Notes: generated from the sequence alone by a model not told the origin. A stretch of 64,000 bases of DNA from Chaetoceros tenuissimus (GCA_021927905.1 BLLK01000038.1:2294001-2358000); one strand, 5' to 3'; positions 51,901-63,768 are shown, counted from the stretch's first letter. Made by a program: numbers and translations.

Positions 51901-54400
51901 GAAGGCTCCTCTGTCTTTTTGCATGAAGCGCTCTGTATATCCAAATCCTTTTCGTATGCAACCGGCAAAAAGCTCTTTCCAGGAATTTTGGGGTATATGA
52001 ACGCATATATCTTTCCTCTCACTCTTGCTGCTTCTTCTGTCTCTGGTGGCAGCTGAATTGTCAACTCTACACCGTATCGAGTGGGCTGATTTTGCAGCCA
52101 ATCGGTAAAGTCTCCAATAGCATACCAAGTCGCTTTTCCAACCCAAGTGTTTGTTAGCCAAGGTAGAGGAGTCACCTTCTTCTCGCTTATCGTAGTAAAC
52201 TTAACTATTGCTGTTTGCACTTCATCTTCATTGAGGCACTCTTGTGATGGTAATGACCATGATTCCTGAGGCAACTGTAGAATAGGGAATGTTTTGACAT
52301 AAAGATCAACATCGAATAACTTTCCTCTCAAAAAGAGCGAAGATCCGCGAAGAAATATCTTGAAAACGATGTCAACATTTAACTTGTCCAGAGCTATGAC
52401 TGTCGCTGGAGGATTGAAGAAAATATACTGCTTTGCTGCGGCATGAATGTTAAAACTTGCAGATGCTCCAAGTGTTACGGCAAATGTGTCCCAATATACT
52501 CGAGCTTTCACTCTGAATGCTAATGTAGATATGATATCAACTGCACCTTCCAATGCTGCTGCATTTTCACGAAGGCTTACAGTTGGTGCCTTAGGCTTTC
52601 CTATTCCACTACTATACTGAAGGCCGTCGTAATTTGAAATTTTCGCAAAAGGAGATGCTCCTACTTTCCAAACAACCGATCCTTTCACTGCCAGCTTGGC
52701 CGTAATTTTTATAGAGCCGTCAATGAATGGTTGAAAGTCTAATCTAACAGGGACAAGCTTGATCCATATCGTCTTCTTAATCATAGCACCTTTCCATAGA
52801 GGTTTGCTAGGATTCGGGTATTGGACTGATAAACTTTTGGAAAATGTAAATACAACTGAAAATGTGTTTGTATTTGTAAGCCTGACTGTCACAGATTTCC
52901 GTCCCCAGCTCTTTTCAATATCTATTGAAAGAGACGTTGTACTCACAAACTTCACATAAAAAGTTTTTCCATTTGCTGGAAATTTTCGGCTGATATGAGC
53001 TAGTCTTTTTCTGTATGTGCGCAGTGACCTGGTTTCATTTTCTGATATGAGAAATTTCGAGTCATTGACAACTCCAGTAAACTTGTCGCCTATGAAAATA
53101 TATTCCCCAGAGTTGTTTCTTGCAAGAAATGAGGTAGATTTTAACAGCTCTCGTCTTCTTTGCAAGTCGTCACTTGTTTCTTCATCTTCGTCATAAATGA
53201 TAACTTCGGAACTATATTGCAGCTCCTCGATGAGATCATTCATAGGATCAGATGGATAAACAAGAAAATGTGCTTTTTCAGTTTCAGTTGATACAACCTG
53301 CAACACTGTCACTACGAATATTTCTTCATTGGATGACATCCCTGTTAGGAAATCACCAACTTGAATATCAAGGTGATTATCTAACAATGCACCAGTGAAT
53401 TTCAGGTCATAGCCATCCATTGAGATATCTAATGCGTCAGTAGGTACAAAGAAACCCTTGATGGTAACATTAGAGTAGATGACAGGTGAAACAGCTGAAA
53501 GAGAAACAGAAAAAGCATTTGTATTTCTTGAGAAAATACCCTGTGCTTCTGCTATGACTAGTAGATAATGTCTTATTCCATAGTATGTACTAGATATCGT
53601 CTCACTAAGATTCACAGTCGTGCTATATTGAAAGCCGTCTTCACCTTGGAAAAAGTTTGCAAGAGAAAGTACATCAGTAGAGTTCAATGCATCTGTGAAA
53701 TTGAATTCACCAGCAGAAACAAACACCTGAATCGAAATGTAAAATTAGTTTTGGAGGTGGTCTGTGTGGAGGAAGATGAAAAATATGATGTACGTACATG
53801 ATAAACTATTTCGCTCATGTTGAACGGTAAGAAGTCATCACCAAGAATTGGTTCTTTCCATTCAAGATCGATAATTCCTCTTTCAATAGATATCACCTCT
53901 TTGATGCCATCAAATCTAATTGGAATATCAGCGACGGTCGGGGACTGGGTATAAGTAGGAGAAGGAGAAGAAGACGGGAATGCTGTGAGGGCAGTGGTTG
54001 GAACAGGTGTAGCATCAATCGCATTATCATAGCAATAATCGCAAGCTACAGGACATGCCTCTTGCACCATTCTATGTTCGAAGGTCTGTCCACAGTACTC
54101 GACCTTTCTCCAATCTTCCATTGCAATCCACTCACAGTTGACGAAAAAGTTCTCGGTGTCTTCACAGCAAAGTCCACAAGAGAATGGGCAATGCATCTGC
54201 ACTTCTTCGATTTGACATAGTTTTTGACGAGTGCTTTCAACTTCTCTAATTCCTCCACAAGTCAAAGCAATTTCATCATTATCGATATATGTGTACAAGA
54301 GATCATCTTGGCAAGAGGCTTCTGGTTCTTCTGCATATGCATTTCTAATGATAGTAGAGAACCCACAGAGAAGGGCAAAGGGGAGATGTAAAATCTTCAT
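48948..54400 (-). CDS. Large secreted multidomain protein: ShK, two VWD, PSxxPS, ShK
   Basis: Four exons keep frame: 54400-53798, 53726-49818, 49741-49706 (36 nt, PTKAPTSAPTAT) and 49634-48948; introns of 71, 76 and 71 nt start GT and end AG. The total is 1,744 residues. A signal peptide (MKILHLPFALLCGF) is followed by two ShK-like modules, a beta-rich region with no recognised domain, and a PSxxPS linker. Next come two tandem von Willebrand type D domains (GDPHISSFNRLRFDC and GDPHIFTFDRLLFDC, each with NYCTTNWCIRDE), a second PSxxPS/PTxxPT linker, and two C-terminal Cys modules. VWD domains multimerise in mucins and adhesives, so an extracellular, perhaps mucilage or wall-associated adhesive role is likely. 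Confidence 0.88.
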
Positions 54401-55615
54401 AGCTTGATACTGCAGTAATAGATTGACGGTAAGCTCAGTATTTTAAAAAGTGGAAATTGATTTGACGAAAAATAAGTTCAGATCTTTACCTTTTCTCAGA
54501 TTACAGAAGTGTTTTCAATGAAAAATGAATGAGAATGTATAACTCTGTTCTACAAAGATTTGAGACGAGAAGGGTTGTCACCGCTCTCTCAGTGTTCACG
54601 AAATAAGTGTTCTTCTTTCAAAATCCAAAATTTATTCTCGATAGACAAATGCAAGTCGCTTCATAGCTAATTTCAAGTAATGACAGTTGTCACAAATTGA
54701 TTTAGGATTAAATCTCCTCAGTTGTAACAGATAGTTTCTCCGCATGAATACAAAGGCTTCTCCTTCAACATTGAAATGAAGTTTCATTTACATTCAAACA
54801 TCAAGAGTATCTTTTTCTCAGATAATTATTTATAAGATAGTGTTCTTCAATAGATTGGAGTTCGCAAAGCTTGGAAATAGGATTCTTTTAGTCTTGAGTG
54901 ACATCATTCGTGAAGTCACAGCTATCAAAGAATCTAAATTCCTGCTTCGTGATGTATATATTTCCTAGCTATAAATGTTGGAATTCATCCTAGGCGCTCT
55001 TCGTTCTTCGGCCGGTACGTAAACCATTTGTTGTTTCTTGCATCGTCCTGCCTTGGTAGCTTGACGACTGGAACTAGCTACTAGCTCCATTCGCTCTTTC
55101 CTGTTATTCTTCAATCTCCATCATGTTCGAGTCATGGGAAAGACTAAATTCCTCCAGAAAGTAGATTGCATGTATCTTCTGTACCTCCATCAAACTGATT
55201 GGCTTTACATATATTCATCGTTACCTGCATAAAGGAGATCAAGAGACAACAAGAGACTGCTGCATGTTCATGATGTGCAGTTGTAGGTGACCGACAACGT
55301 GCATCATAGCAAGAGTCGGATCCTCTTACTTTCGAATTTGGAAATGGCTGATCCCGTTAAAAATCTACCATATGGAAATTTGAAGATCAATTTCGATATT
55401 GTTATGAGAGCTTTCTAATGACTGGACAGGTTGTGCATTAATATAAAAAAGTATTCACCGATTCATTTATATGCATCATAGAAATTCGCAGTATTCTGTT
55501 TGTTTATGAAGGATTATGATTTTAAAATAAAAATTGAATAAAGCAAATTAGGTAATTTATAATACTTGAACGTCAAAAGAAAGAAAGACCACCACTACGA
55601 GTTAGTGACCGGGTT
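54401..55615. other. Intergenic spacer of 1.2 kb
   Basis: I see no gene. A short stretch with GGGTTGTCACC near 54570 also occurs at about 61225, in each case upstream of an ShK gene, which suggests a shared old promoter. Confidence 0.5.
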
Positions 55616-56890
55616 CTAAGAATAGAATAACTTGAACAAAGAGTCATTGCTAATCATACTTTCACCAAGGAGATCCTGCATGACTCTTTCATAGGTAGAA
55701 TCATCAATGGAACTACTTTCATTTTCTTGATTAGGACTTTCTTCCTCTTCTTCAGACCACGAATTCAAAAAGTCAATATCTTTTGGACATTCGCCGCCAC
55801 TAAATACCACAATCAGAAAAAGTACAAAATAGGGAGACTCTTCCAGCTCTGGAAACTTACGCCTCATCTTATGAATCTTTGGTCGTGTGTATACAATGAT
55901 GTTGAGAGCGCCCCCTAATGGAGTCAATGTACTTGGTCCAAAAAACAGCCATGCTGGCCGATGAGCCAATCCCATAGCTTTCAACCCAAAGGCAAGAGTT
56001 GGCGGGATGTATACCAAAAGAAAGATGGATATCCATAGTCCAGACTGAACAAAAGACTCGAAGGCAAGAGAAGGACTTTCCTTTTCCAGTTCTTCTTCTT
56101 CTTCTCCTGGTGTCGTACGAAAGCAACAACTGCAAAAGTATTTGGTAACTTCCTTGCAGAAACTGTAATCGACTTCAATCTCATTATCTTGTCCTCCTCG
56201 TGCACTTTGTTCTACTTGTTCCAATCGCATCAGCATTTCTGCTTTGTAGACGTAGTTCGTAAGACGGGCAAAGTTGGAAACGATCAAAGTAAAGACAACA
56301 AAAATGATTGACACAACAAGGAAAAATGCATCTGTATTTGCATTCTCCCCGCGGATACATTCCACATCATCCTTCAAAGAACAATCAATGGGTTTGTCAA
56401 TCATGGCACAAAGATCTCCTGATTCAACTGGATTAAAGTCCTTTCGGAGTAATGCAGCTAAGTTTAATACCACTGCAACGATCCAGATAGATGCATGCAT
56501 GAGTTTCTCGTATCTCTTTGCAAAGTCTGGTGGCTTTACTTTGTCCTTGACTCGTTTCAAAAAGTAATAGGATAGAGTAACCGTGTAGAGCTGATTCAAC
56601 GCCATACCAGTATGTAGGAGGAAGCCCATTCCATCGCAACTCGCTACATTTCCCTTTGCCCAGATACCATTAGGTTCATCTTTCGGTAAAAGGTGAGGAG
56701 CCATGATCAGAGCTGATGAAAAGATAATATCTCCGATGCTTAGAAAGAATATGATTCTACTGTAGGGAGACTGAAGGCCATCACTTGAAGCGAGAATCAT
56801 GAATACGATGAGGCCCGAGAAGAAAAGCGAGATACTTCCTGTGACCGTCTTGGCAATCAGTTGCGCCTTGAATAACAAATGTGTTGTCAT
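55616..56890 (-). CDS. Seven-transmembrane receptor-like protein, intact copy
   Basis: The protein has 424 residues. Its start MTTHLLFKAQLIAKTVTGS leads into TM1. LQSPYSRIIFFLSIGDIIF is TM2, with an extracellular Cys (NVASCDGMG) and TM3 (TVTLSYYFLKRVKDKVK). Later TMs include DAFFLVVSIIFVVFTLIV, LWISIFLLVYIPPTLAFG and GGALNIIVYTRPKIHKMRRK, followed by an acidic cytoplasmic tail (EEEEESPNQENESSS). The family is the same as 2715-4193. It lies just upstream, on the same strand, of the VWD/ShK gene, an order repeated by the decayed pair 48335/47162. The ligand is unknown; the neighbour may be only a linked duplicate. Confidence 0.8.
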   Translation of the reverse strand: MTTHLLFKAQLIAKTVTGSISLFFSGLIVFMILASSDGLQSPYSRIIFFLSIGDIIFSSALIMAPHLLPKDEPNGIWAKGNVASCDGMGFLLHTGMALNQLYTVTLSYYFLKRVKDKVKPPDFAKRYEKLMHASIWIVAVVLNLAALLRKDFNPVESGDLCAMIDKPIDCSLKDDVECIRGENANTDAFFLVVSIIFVVFTLIVSNFARLTNYVYKAEMLMRLEQVEQSARGGQDNEIEVDYSFCKEVTKYFCSCCFRTTPGEEEEELEKESPSLAFESFVQSGLWISIFLLVYIPPTLAFGLKAMGLAHRPAWLFFGPSTLTPLGGALNIIVYTRPKIHKMRRKFPELEESPYFVLFLIVVFSGGECPKDIDFLNSWSEEEEESPNQENESSSIDDSTYERVMQDLLGESMISNDSLFKLFYS

Positions 56891-57062
56891 CTCTCGTTCT
56901 CCTACCCTCTCGTAATATGTAGATATCAGCAGAATCCACTTTCTGTGATATTATGTTTCTTTTTTAAAAAGTATGATTATAATACTTTATGATGATAATA
57001 GAGCCTCGACGGGCTTGTGCTTCATAGTTTTTCCGATATTGAATATGTTCTCCTTTTTTCCC

Positions 57063-57088
57063 CATTGGACATTGGACATTGGACATCT
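57063..57088. repeat. Short tandem repeat TTGGACA
   Basis: Three near-perfect 7-bp units lie in the spacer upstream of the receptor gene. Confidence 0.7.
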
Positions 57089-57136
57089 AACTTTGTATTA
57101 ATTATTGATTGTTCTTGTCCTTCGACATTAAGTTTA

Positions 57137-57264
57137 TCTATGACACTTGTCAAGATAGTGAAAGTATCCAATTTCTTTTTTTGTTTTAGTATTCCATGAA
57201 TCTAAAAAGGGTTCTTTTCATCTGTTTTAGGCTTCGCATTTGAAGTTATTGACAGGTATCATTC
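57137..57264. repeat. Dispersed repeat copy 1
   Basis: This AT-rich segment of about 130 bp matches 61342-61474. Shared words are AGATAGTGAAAGTATCCAA, TTTTTAGTATT, AAAAGGGTTCT, TAGGCTTCGCA and TTGACAGGTATCAT. It may be a promoter fragment carried with duplicated genes, or a small unrecognised element. Confidence 0.7.
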
Positions 57265-57365
57265 CACCTGTTCTCTTCTTGCTCTATCTACTCAATAGAA
57301 GATGTAAAATCATTTGCGTTTTTATTATTTTTTCATAGTGCGTAATTAGAGAAAGAAACTACATT

Positions 57366-58589
57366 TCAACCCTTCGTAATGATTTCCCTAGCAAACATAC
57401 CAATCTCTTCTACTGAAGGACGGGTATTTGGATCAGTGTGCCAACCTCTCTGCAGCATATCACGAATATTCTTTGGGATATTCCTAGTCAACTTTGGTCT
57501 CTTATTCTTTTCAAAGACGCTCTTTTCAAATCTTGATGGATGTATATTGTTGAATGGTTTTTCGAGAGTCATGATTTCGTATAGAATCAGCGTGAAACTA
57601 TACACGTCTGAGGTTAGACCATACGGCTTACCTCTGTAGATCTCTGTAGCGATGGAAAGAAAACGTCGGAAGAAGAAAGAAGAGACTCAAATAACATGTG
57701 AAAGAGACTACATACCTCAGTGTGCCAACCATATTTGTGAGGTTATAATTTCCTTCATTGTCAGCTCTATCTTTATCCTTCAGTTCACGTGCCAAACCAA
57801 AGTCAAAAATTTGAGGAACGCCATTGATACTGATACCGATGTTGCTTGGTTTTAGATCTCTAAACAGAACACTGAAAAGTGTGTGAGGAAAATATTTACA
57901 TTTGATATAAGCAATTTATGCTAATTGATTACTTACTTGTGTTCATGAAGAAATGCCAATCCTGATGCGATGCCTGCTACAATTTCAAAGCGAAGACTCA
58001 AAAACTTATGCTTGGCTACTTTCTTTAGCTCCTTCGAACTCTGTGCTAAATCATATCTCTTTCTCTTGACGTACTCCTCTTTGCCATTTAAAAATCTCTG
58101 AACGGAGTCACTACGGATTTTGTGCTCGATATTGTACCAAAGGTTCTTCCATTCATTTTGAATAAGATCATCAAGGGTTTTATCTACCTTTTCGATAAGA
58201 ATATAAAAATCTCTACTACCAGCACTTCCTCCACTTGAGTGGAAAGAAACAATGTTTTCGTGATGAGAAAGCAACTGTAGAAAATGCGACTCTTTGACGA
58301 GATCAATAGCAGCAGAAGTAATTGTGGTCTTATCACCGAGTTCGAGAATACTTCTTCTCATTTGCTTCAACACGTATTTTCTAGGAGTAGAAACTTTTAT
58401 TGTGTTCTCTGTATTGTTTTCAGAATCATCAGCACCACTGTTGATAGTGCTAATTTTTTTGATAGTAGGAGTATCTTGAGTATGAAGTAGATTTCTGAGT
58501 GACCTGATCTGCCCGAAAGCGCCTTTTCCAATGATGCGACCAGTTGTTACATCTTTTGCAGCCAGAATGAACTCATTGTAAGATTGCAT
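57366..58589 (-). CDS. Protein kinase (single-domain, RDLKPSN type)
   Basis: There are three exons: 58589-57937, 57871-57716 and about 57643-57366. Glycine loop GRIIGKGAFGQI, lysine in YVLKQMRR, conserved Glu in VKESHFLQLLSHHENIV, catalytic loop LFRDLKPSN (F in place of His in HRD), DFG as FDFGLAREL, then SDVYSFTLILYEIMTLEKPF and the terminal arginine motif (TDPNTRPSVEE). Intron 57872-57936 is clean. The junction 57716/57643 is off by one base and the APE motif is not encoded cleanly; IATEIYRG is readable just before the acceptor. An upstream frame from 58789 (MNSSIETKLRNSG) joins only out of frame. The key catalytic residues are present. Confidence 0.75.
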
Positions 58590-60000
58590 ACTATGATATC
58601 CAAAAGAGAGAGGATTTTATATTTCTCACCTGAATGTTTCACGGAAGATGTCAAATCGTTCGAGGAGCTATTTTGGAATATATTGGAATCCCTATACAAT
58701 CTATCAAGGCTATCTTGACAGCGCTGAATTCTCATAATACTGCCTCTTCGACCGGAATTTCTCAATTTGGTTTCGATGCTACTATTCATTGTTCTTGATT
58801 TGCTTTTTGTAATGTAAAGTAATACATAATATGAGAAAAGCTGTTTCTTGTTAGAAGGCGCTTCCTAGCTATAGGCAGCTCCTCCTGGACTGCTCTTCCT
58901 GTGGACTACTCATGCTACTCATGTAAAAGAAGAAGCTTCATCGTTCTTAATACTTTACTAGATACTTTTTGCAATATATTCTACTACTTTCAAACAACAT
59001 GTGAATAAAAAGTTTGGCGGTGTACAAATTATAACCATCTTGAGAAGCTACGGAATACATTAAAATGGCCTTGTGAGAAGCCTAATCTTCTCATCCAAAT
59101 TACGGCTTCGAGCTCAAGGAAGCTTACGTAGCTACTATTTCTATCTCAATGAAAATACAAAATGAAAACATCTAGAAGACTAGTATCCTTCATTTCTTTT
59201 CTACTGATTTCTGTTCGGAAGTAGAATAAGAAGCTTCATCATGTTTCATACTATGCTAGATAGTTTTGACAATGGAATCTACTGATTTGGTACGAAATGT
59301 GAGTAAAAACTTGAGCTGACATGGAATTTTAATGGCATTGAGAAGGCAAGAACGCTTTGATAATGGCCTCATGAGAAGCCTAATTTTACAAGTCAAGGTT
59401 TATCGAGTTCGAGCTCAAGGAAGGCTATTTTCCAACTAAATGCTATCATTCCTCTCTTGACACCAGATCTTTCACAAAGAAACATATAACATGTAGTATT
59501 CCTTTCATGACTCCACATCTTTTACAGGCCACTTGCAGCTGCTTCTACAAGAAGGTGTTGCTACCACATACGATCTACTTTCGAAAGATTGAAGTTTCAA
59601 AAGTGCAAATATACCTTACACGCAATGCATGATATTTGCGTTACAGAAAATGATTATATTTATTGTGCTGACTAGAGTTTTCTATGAATTGAATCATAGG
59701 TGATTATCTTTACAGAACTAAATTGGATCTTAACATTTCGAGATGCTATTGCTCTTTCATATATGAATGCAAACACCAAATATACAGCTACTGTGTTTTA
59801 AAACATGGAATTATTCAATTCATTAAATATATAAATAGATATAGATCATCCCTTGCAATATCTTCTTTTCATAGGAGATGATGCATTTGAACATGAAATA
59901 ATATGTAACATATATTCTTAAGGTTCGCTCAATAATATATCGCTACTATACTCTCCATTCCGGCCAATCACTGCATGAAACAGTACCATGTCAACAATAT
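58590..60000. other. Spacer with old tandem duplication
   Basis: Two diverged copies, 58928-59128 and 59227-59429, share GAAGCTTCATC, AATGGCCT, TGAGAAGCCTAAT and GAGCTCAAGGAAG in order. No protein is encoded. The 58635-58789 part may be a kinase 5' exon (see the kinase entry). I see nothing in the rest. Confidence 0.6.
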
Positions 60001-60964
60001 TCAATGAAGCAATCGTTTTCCTTTTTGCTTTTTCATTCCTTTACAGTCAGCCTTCGCGTCAGCGTAAGCCTTTGGATAACATTTAGGACTTGTAGCATTA
60101 AAAAAAGCAAGATCGTCTTTTATATTGAATCCTAGCATACCACTCGGTTCGTCACATTTGTACCAAGCTTTCACTTTCTTCTTCCTCCATTTACCATTAA
60201 CACAACAATCGAACTTATGATGAATCCAAAGTGCATACCCATGTATTCTTGCTATTTTTTCATCGAGTTTAAATAAAGAATCGAGCGCAAGTCCAGCCAA
60301 TTCTCCAGGATCATATGAGCTAAGTCTTCCTGTAGCAATAGATGTTACCTTCGCTAAAAGTTTTGAACCGGCTTTCACTCTCTTATATTTTATTGGGTCC
60401 AATCTGTTCGAGGAGTTTTGAAGGACTGTCCGAGTGACTTTGTATCCTTCTGTAGGTACATCACCATGCTTGCATTGAGTAGGTGCAGCAGTCGGGGCAG
60501 CAGTCGGGGTAGAAGTTGGTGCAGGAGTCGGGGCAGCGGTCGGGGCAGGGGTTGGTTCTGGTGTACTAACAATCAATGAACATACTCCACAAGTCTCGGC
60601 ACATGCAGTAAGCTGTTGCTCTGGAACACAGTACATGGCTTTTCTTTTGTCGTTGGCGGCTGGTTTCCTACTCTGGGTAAGCCAAGCGCAATTGTATGTT
60701 TCACGACTGTTGATACCTACAAAAGTGTGGCTTGCATCATCAGCACATGGATCTGTATTTGGATATTCAGTGGAACACGTCGCTGGGCACTTTGCAAAAA
60801 CCTCTGCACTTGCATCTGGATGTGAACCACAGAATTACCCAAGCACACATGTCAGATTGGGTAACACCATTTGGCCTAGTGTAAGTGAATAGTTGATCTA
60901 CGGCAGCGTTGGATACTGGTAGTGCAGCAAGTGCAATAATGAGTACTCTTTTGTATGCAAACAT
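60001..60964 (-). pseudogene. Secreted ShK-type protein with 26-bp deletion
   Basis: The gene begins with a signal peptide (MFAYKRVLIIALAALPVSNA) and VDQLFTYTRPNGVTQSDMCAWV, matching the C-terminal module of the VWD protein. There 26 bp are missing relative to that paralogue (which has WVASSTIRIERFCG) and the frame shifts. The next frame continues FCGSHPDASAEVFAKCPATC to MYCVPEQQLTACAETCGVC, then a PTPAPTAAPT linker and a 130-residue C-terminal domain with four Cys and a basic end (KKQKGKRLLH) that I do not recognise. It is a pseudogene unless the assembly is wrong, since the rest is undamaged. Confidence 0.75.
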
Positions 60965-61724
60965 CTTGTGTTTTACTGAAAGATCGAAGATTATTTGAGA
61001 AGGCTACTGAAGATTTGCTCATTTAGTAAATATGAGAAAAGGAAAAGAAAAACAATAGAAATGAAACAAACCTAAGATGCAAACAGCTACGTATTGCTTC
61101 CGCCAAAAGGTAGTTCTCTGTGTGGATAAAATCTGATCACTGAATATATTTCAATAGACTCCTTTTCAATAAAAAAATGAGTAGAGCGAACTCGACCATC
61201 ACCACTCTTTCCATTTGAAAGAAGGGGTTGTCACCTACGCTTCTTATTTCTCTTCAATTAGTGTTCTTTATGTTACATATAGGAGTGTTCTCAATACAAA
61301 TGAATTACAGGATGATCTAGTCTTTTTTTGAAAATAATTAATCTATGACGTACGTCAAACTACTAGATAGTGAAAGTATCCAACTGTATTTTTCTTTTTA
61401 GTATTTTGTGACTCTAAAAAAGGGTTCTCTACACTACTCTAGGCTTCGCAGTTGAAGTATTGACAGGTATCATCTCATCTTTTTACCAAGAATAATCCCG
61501 AACCTTTACTATTCTTTCCCCTTTGTATCTTTTCCTCAAGATATGTTTCCCGCGCAAATCCTATTGATTGCAGCCATCGATAATGCGATCAATCAAAAAG
61601 CTATCAAAAATGTGATGCATGTTTGCAACTCGTAGATTAGTAATAGGAGTATCATTCATTCATTCTTGAATCCTTCCTTTAGTAACTCTCAGTAGAGTCC
61701 TTCCATCTCTGTGAATTTTATATC
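60965..61724. other. Divergent spacer with dispersed repeat copy 2
   Basis: It holds the promoters of the ShK gene (minus) and the PRPP synthase (plus). The segment 61342-61474 is the second copy of the dispersed repeat at 57137-57264. Confidence 0.6.
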
Positions 61725-63597
61725 ATGAGTGCATCTCTTTTAACGCGTAGCAGAGCTCTCTTCTCCAAGGTATGTGTCAAAGACGCCTTTTGATTGGCTG
61801 TCAGAGGAAGCAAAGATTCTTCTTCTCTTGTTGATACTCAAGTAGGGAATGAAGCGCTGCAAGAAATGTGATGCGGACCAAAAGTTTCAAGAAATGAAAA
61901 AGAGACTCTCAATAGAAACTTTTTCATTTTTTTTCTTTTGGAAATCTTGAAAAGAATTTCACATCTTTTCATTTCTTCTTCTTTCATAATTTCCCTCTTT
62001 ACTTTTCCTATCAATGTCTCATGTCAATAATAATATTCTGTACAGCCTGCAGCAGCTGCTTTCCGCAGTTCTTCATCAAAAGCTTTTGCTTCTTCGACTT
62101 CCAGTAACTTCAACAGCAGCAACAGCAATAAGAATACTCAATTCGCATCTTTGGCAGCAGCAACCCTCGGAATCTCTTCCATGGCTGCACTTACACTCTG
62201 CGACAACGCGGAACAAAAACCAAAAACTTCTGCTTTCGCAACTTCACCAGAACACTTGATCAACAAGGCATCATCTGACCTGACAGCAGAAGAAGAACGT
62301 CTCGAAGCAGCAGCGACCAAAGCCAAGAAACACGGGGGAGGACTCAAACTCTTTTCAGGAAATGGAAACATGGGACTCAGTCTCGAAATAGCCAAAATTC
62401 TAGGCATCAATCTTGGAAAAGCGACTGTGGGTCAATTTGCAGATGGAGAAGTCAATGTACAGATTCATGAAAATGTTAGAGGAAAAGATGTTTACATTAT
62501 TCAGCCTACTTGTCCTCCTGTCAATAATAACTTGATGGAGCTTTTGTTGATGGTTTCTACTTTGAATAGAGCTAGTGCGAGGAGAATTACCGTTGTCATT
62601 CCTTATTATGGTTATGCGAGACAGGATCGAAAGATGCAGGTGAGTACGATGGATTAAGTGAGGAGTAAGAGGAGCTTCAGATGTGAGCTTTAGCGAGCCG
62701 CGAACGAAGCGTAGCGTAGTGAGCGCTGTAGCGAGCGTAAGCGAGCGTTGTCTTAATGCGAACGGAGCGTAGCGAAGTGAGCGCTGTATTAATACACAGT
62801 ACTATACTACAGTGTCTTTCGGAGTGAGCTTCGAGTGTGTTCTTTCGTGAGACATACAGCACTACACGACACTGTCTTTTATTCACTTTACAATGCTCAA
62901 TTCACTCACACACACACCATCACTCAAACAATCATAGGCTCGTGTACCAATTTCTGCAGCAGATGTTGCACGTCTTCTTGAAGCTATGGGAATTGACCGT
63001 GTCATTGCAGTCGATTTGCACTGTGGACAAATCCAAGGTTTCTTTGGACCACGTGTTCCAGTAGATAACCTTGATGGAGGAATTGTTGGAATTGATCACT
63101 TTGGATCTAAGGATCTTCATAACCCAGTCATTGTTTCACCTGATGCGGGTGGAGTATACCGTGCGAAAAAGTTCAAGGAGGGATTGAGTCATAAATATGA
63201 AATGAATGATATTGGACTTGCTATGATTATCAAACAGCGTGCTAGAGCTGGAACCGTTGATAAGATGGATCTTGTCGGAGATGTTGAGGATTGTGATTGT
63301 ATCCTTGTAGATGATATGATTGATACTGCTGGAACCATCTGTAAGGCAGCTGCTGTATTGAAGGAGAAGGGAGCTAGAAGAGTTTTCGCTTTTGCTTCCC
63401 ATGGTCTTTTGAGTGGTCCTGGTAATGAAAGAATTGCAAAGTCTGCTATGGAGGAGTGTGTCATTCTTAATACTATCCCATCAAGTCCTCAAAGAGAGGC
63501 AAACGAAAAGCTTGTAGTATTGAGTGTTGCACCACTTCTTGCTCAAACGATTTTCAACATTCATGCAAAGAAGAGTATCTCTGCTCTCTTCAAGTAA
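61725..63597 (+). CDS. Ribose-phosphate pyrophosphokinase (PRPP synthase)
   Basis: There are three exons: 61725-61769, 62046-62639 and 62938-63597; introns 61770-62045 and 62640-62937 start GT and end AG and the joined frame is 432 residues. PRPP synthase turns ribose 5-phosphate and ATP into PRPP for purine, pyrimidine, NAD, His and Trp synthesis. Motifs: ATP-binding loop and [31 protein letters not shown], the flag/catalytic [11 protein letters not shown], and the PRPP-binding loop [12 protein letters not shown]. The first 60 residues ([15 protein letters not shown] then Ser/Ala/Asn-rich) are a likely mitochondrial presequence; a plastid destination cannot be excluded. Exon 1 contains only 15 codons of that presequence. 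Confidence 0.93.
62700..62788. repeat. Direct repeat inside PRPP synthase intron 2
   Basis: 31-bp copies at 62700-62730 and 62758-62788 (GCGAACGAAGCGTAGCG..GTGAGCGCTGTA) differ at two positions. Between and around them GCGAGCG words repeat. The repeat is GC-rich against an AT-rich intron and may be a dispersed repeat of the genome. Confidence 0.8.
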
Positions 63598-63768
63598 ATA
63601 TTATTCCATGCTAAGTATCTACAAAGAAACACATTTGAATCATTTGAATAAAGTAACAATGCATTTTACTTATGAATACATTGAGAAAGTGATTGGGGGA
63701 CTACAAGTATGCAAGTAGATATTCGATATAAAATGCTATAAGAGAAAGTGTTCAATTACTCAAAGAAT

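Noticed and set aside
58635-58789. Extra 5' exon of the kinase (MNSSIETKLRNSG)
   Set aside because: The only intron to join it would be 39 nt and puts the kinase out of frame; kept as a possibility in the gene entry only.
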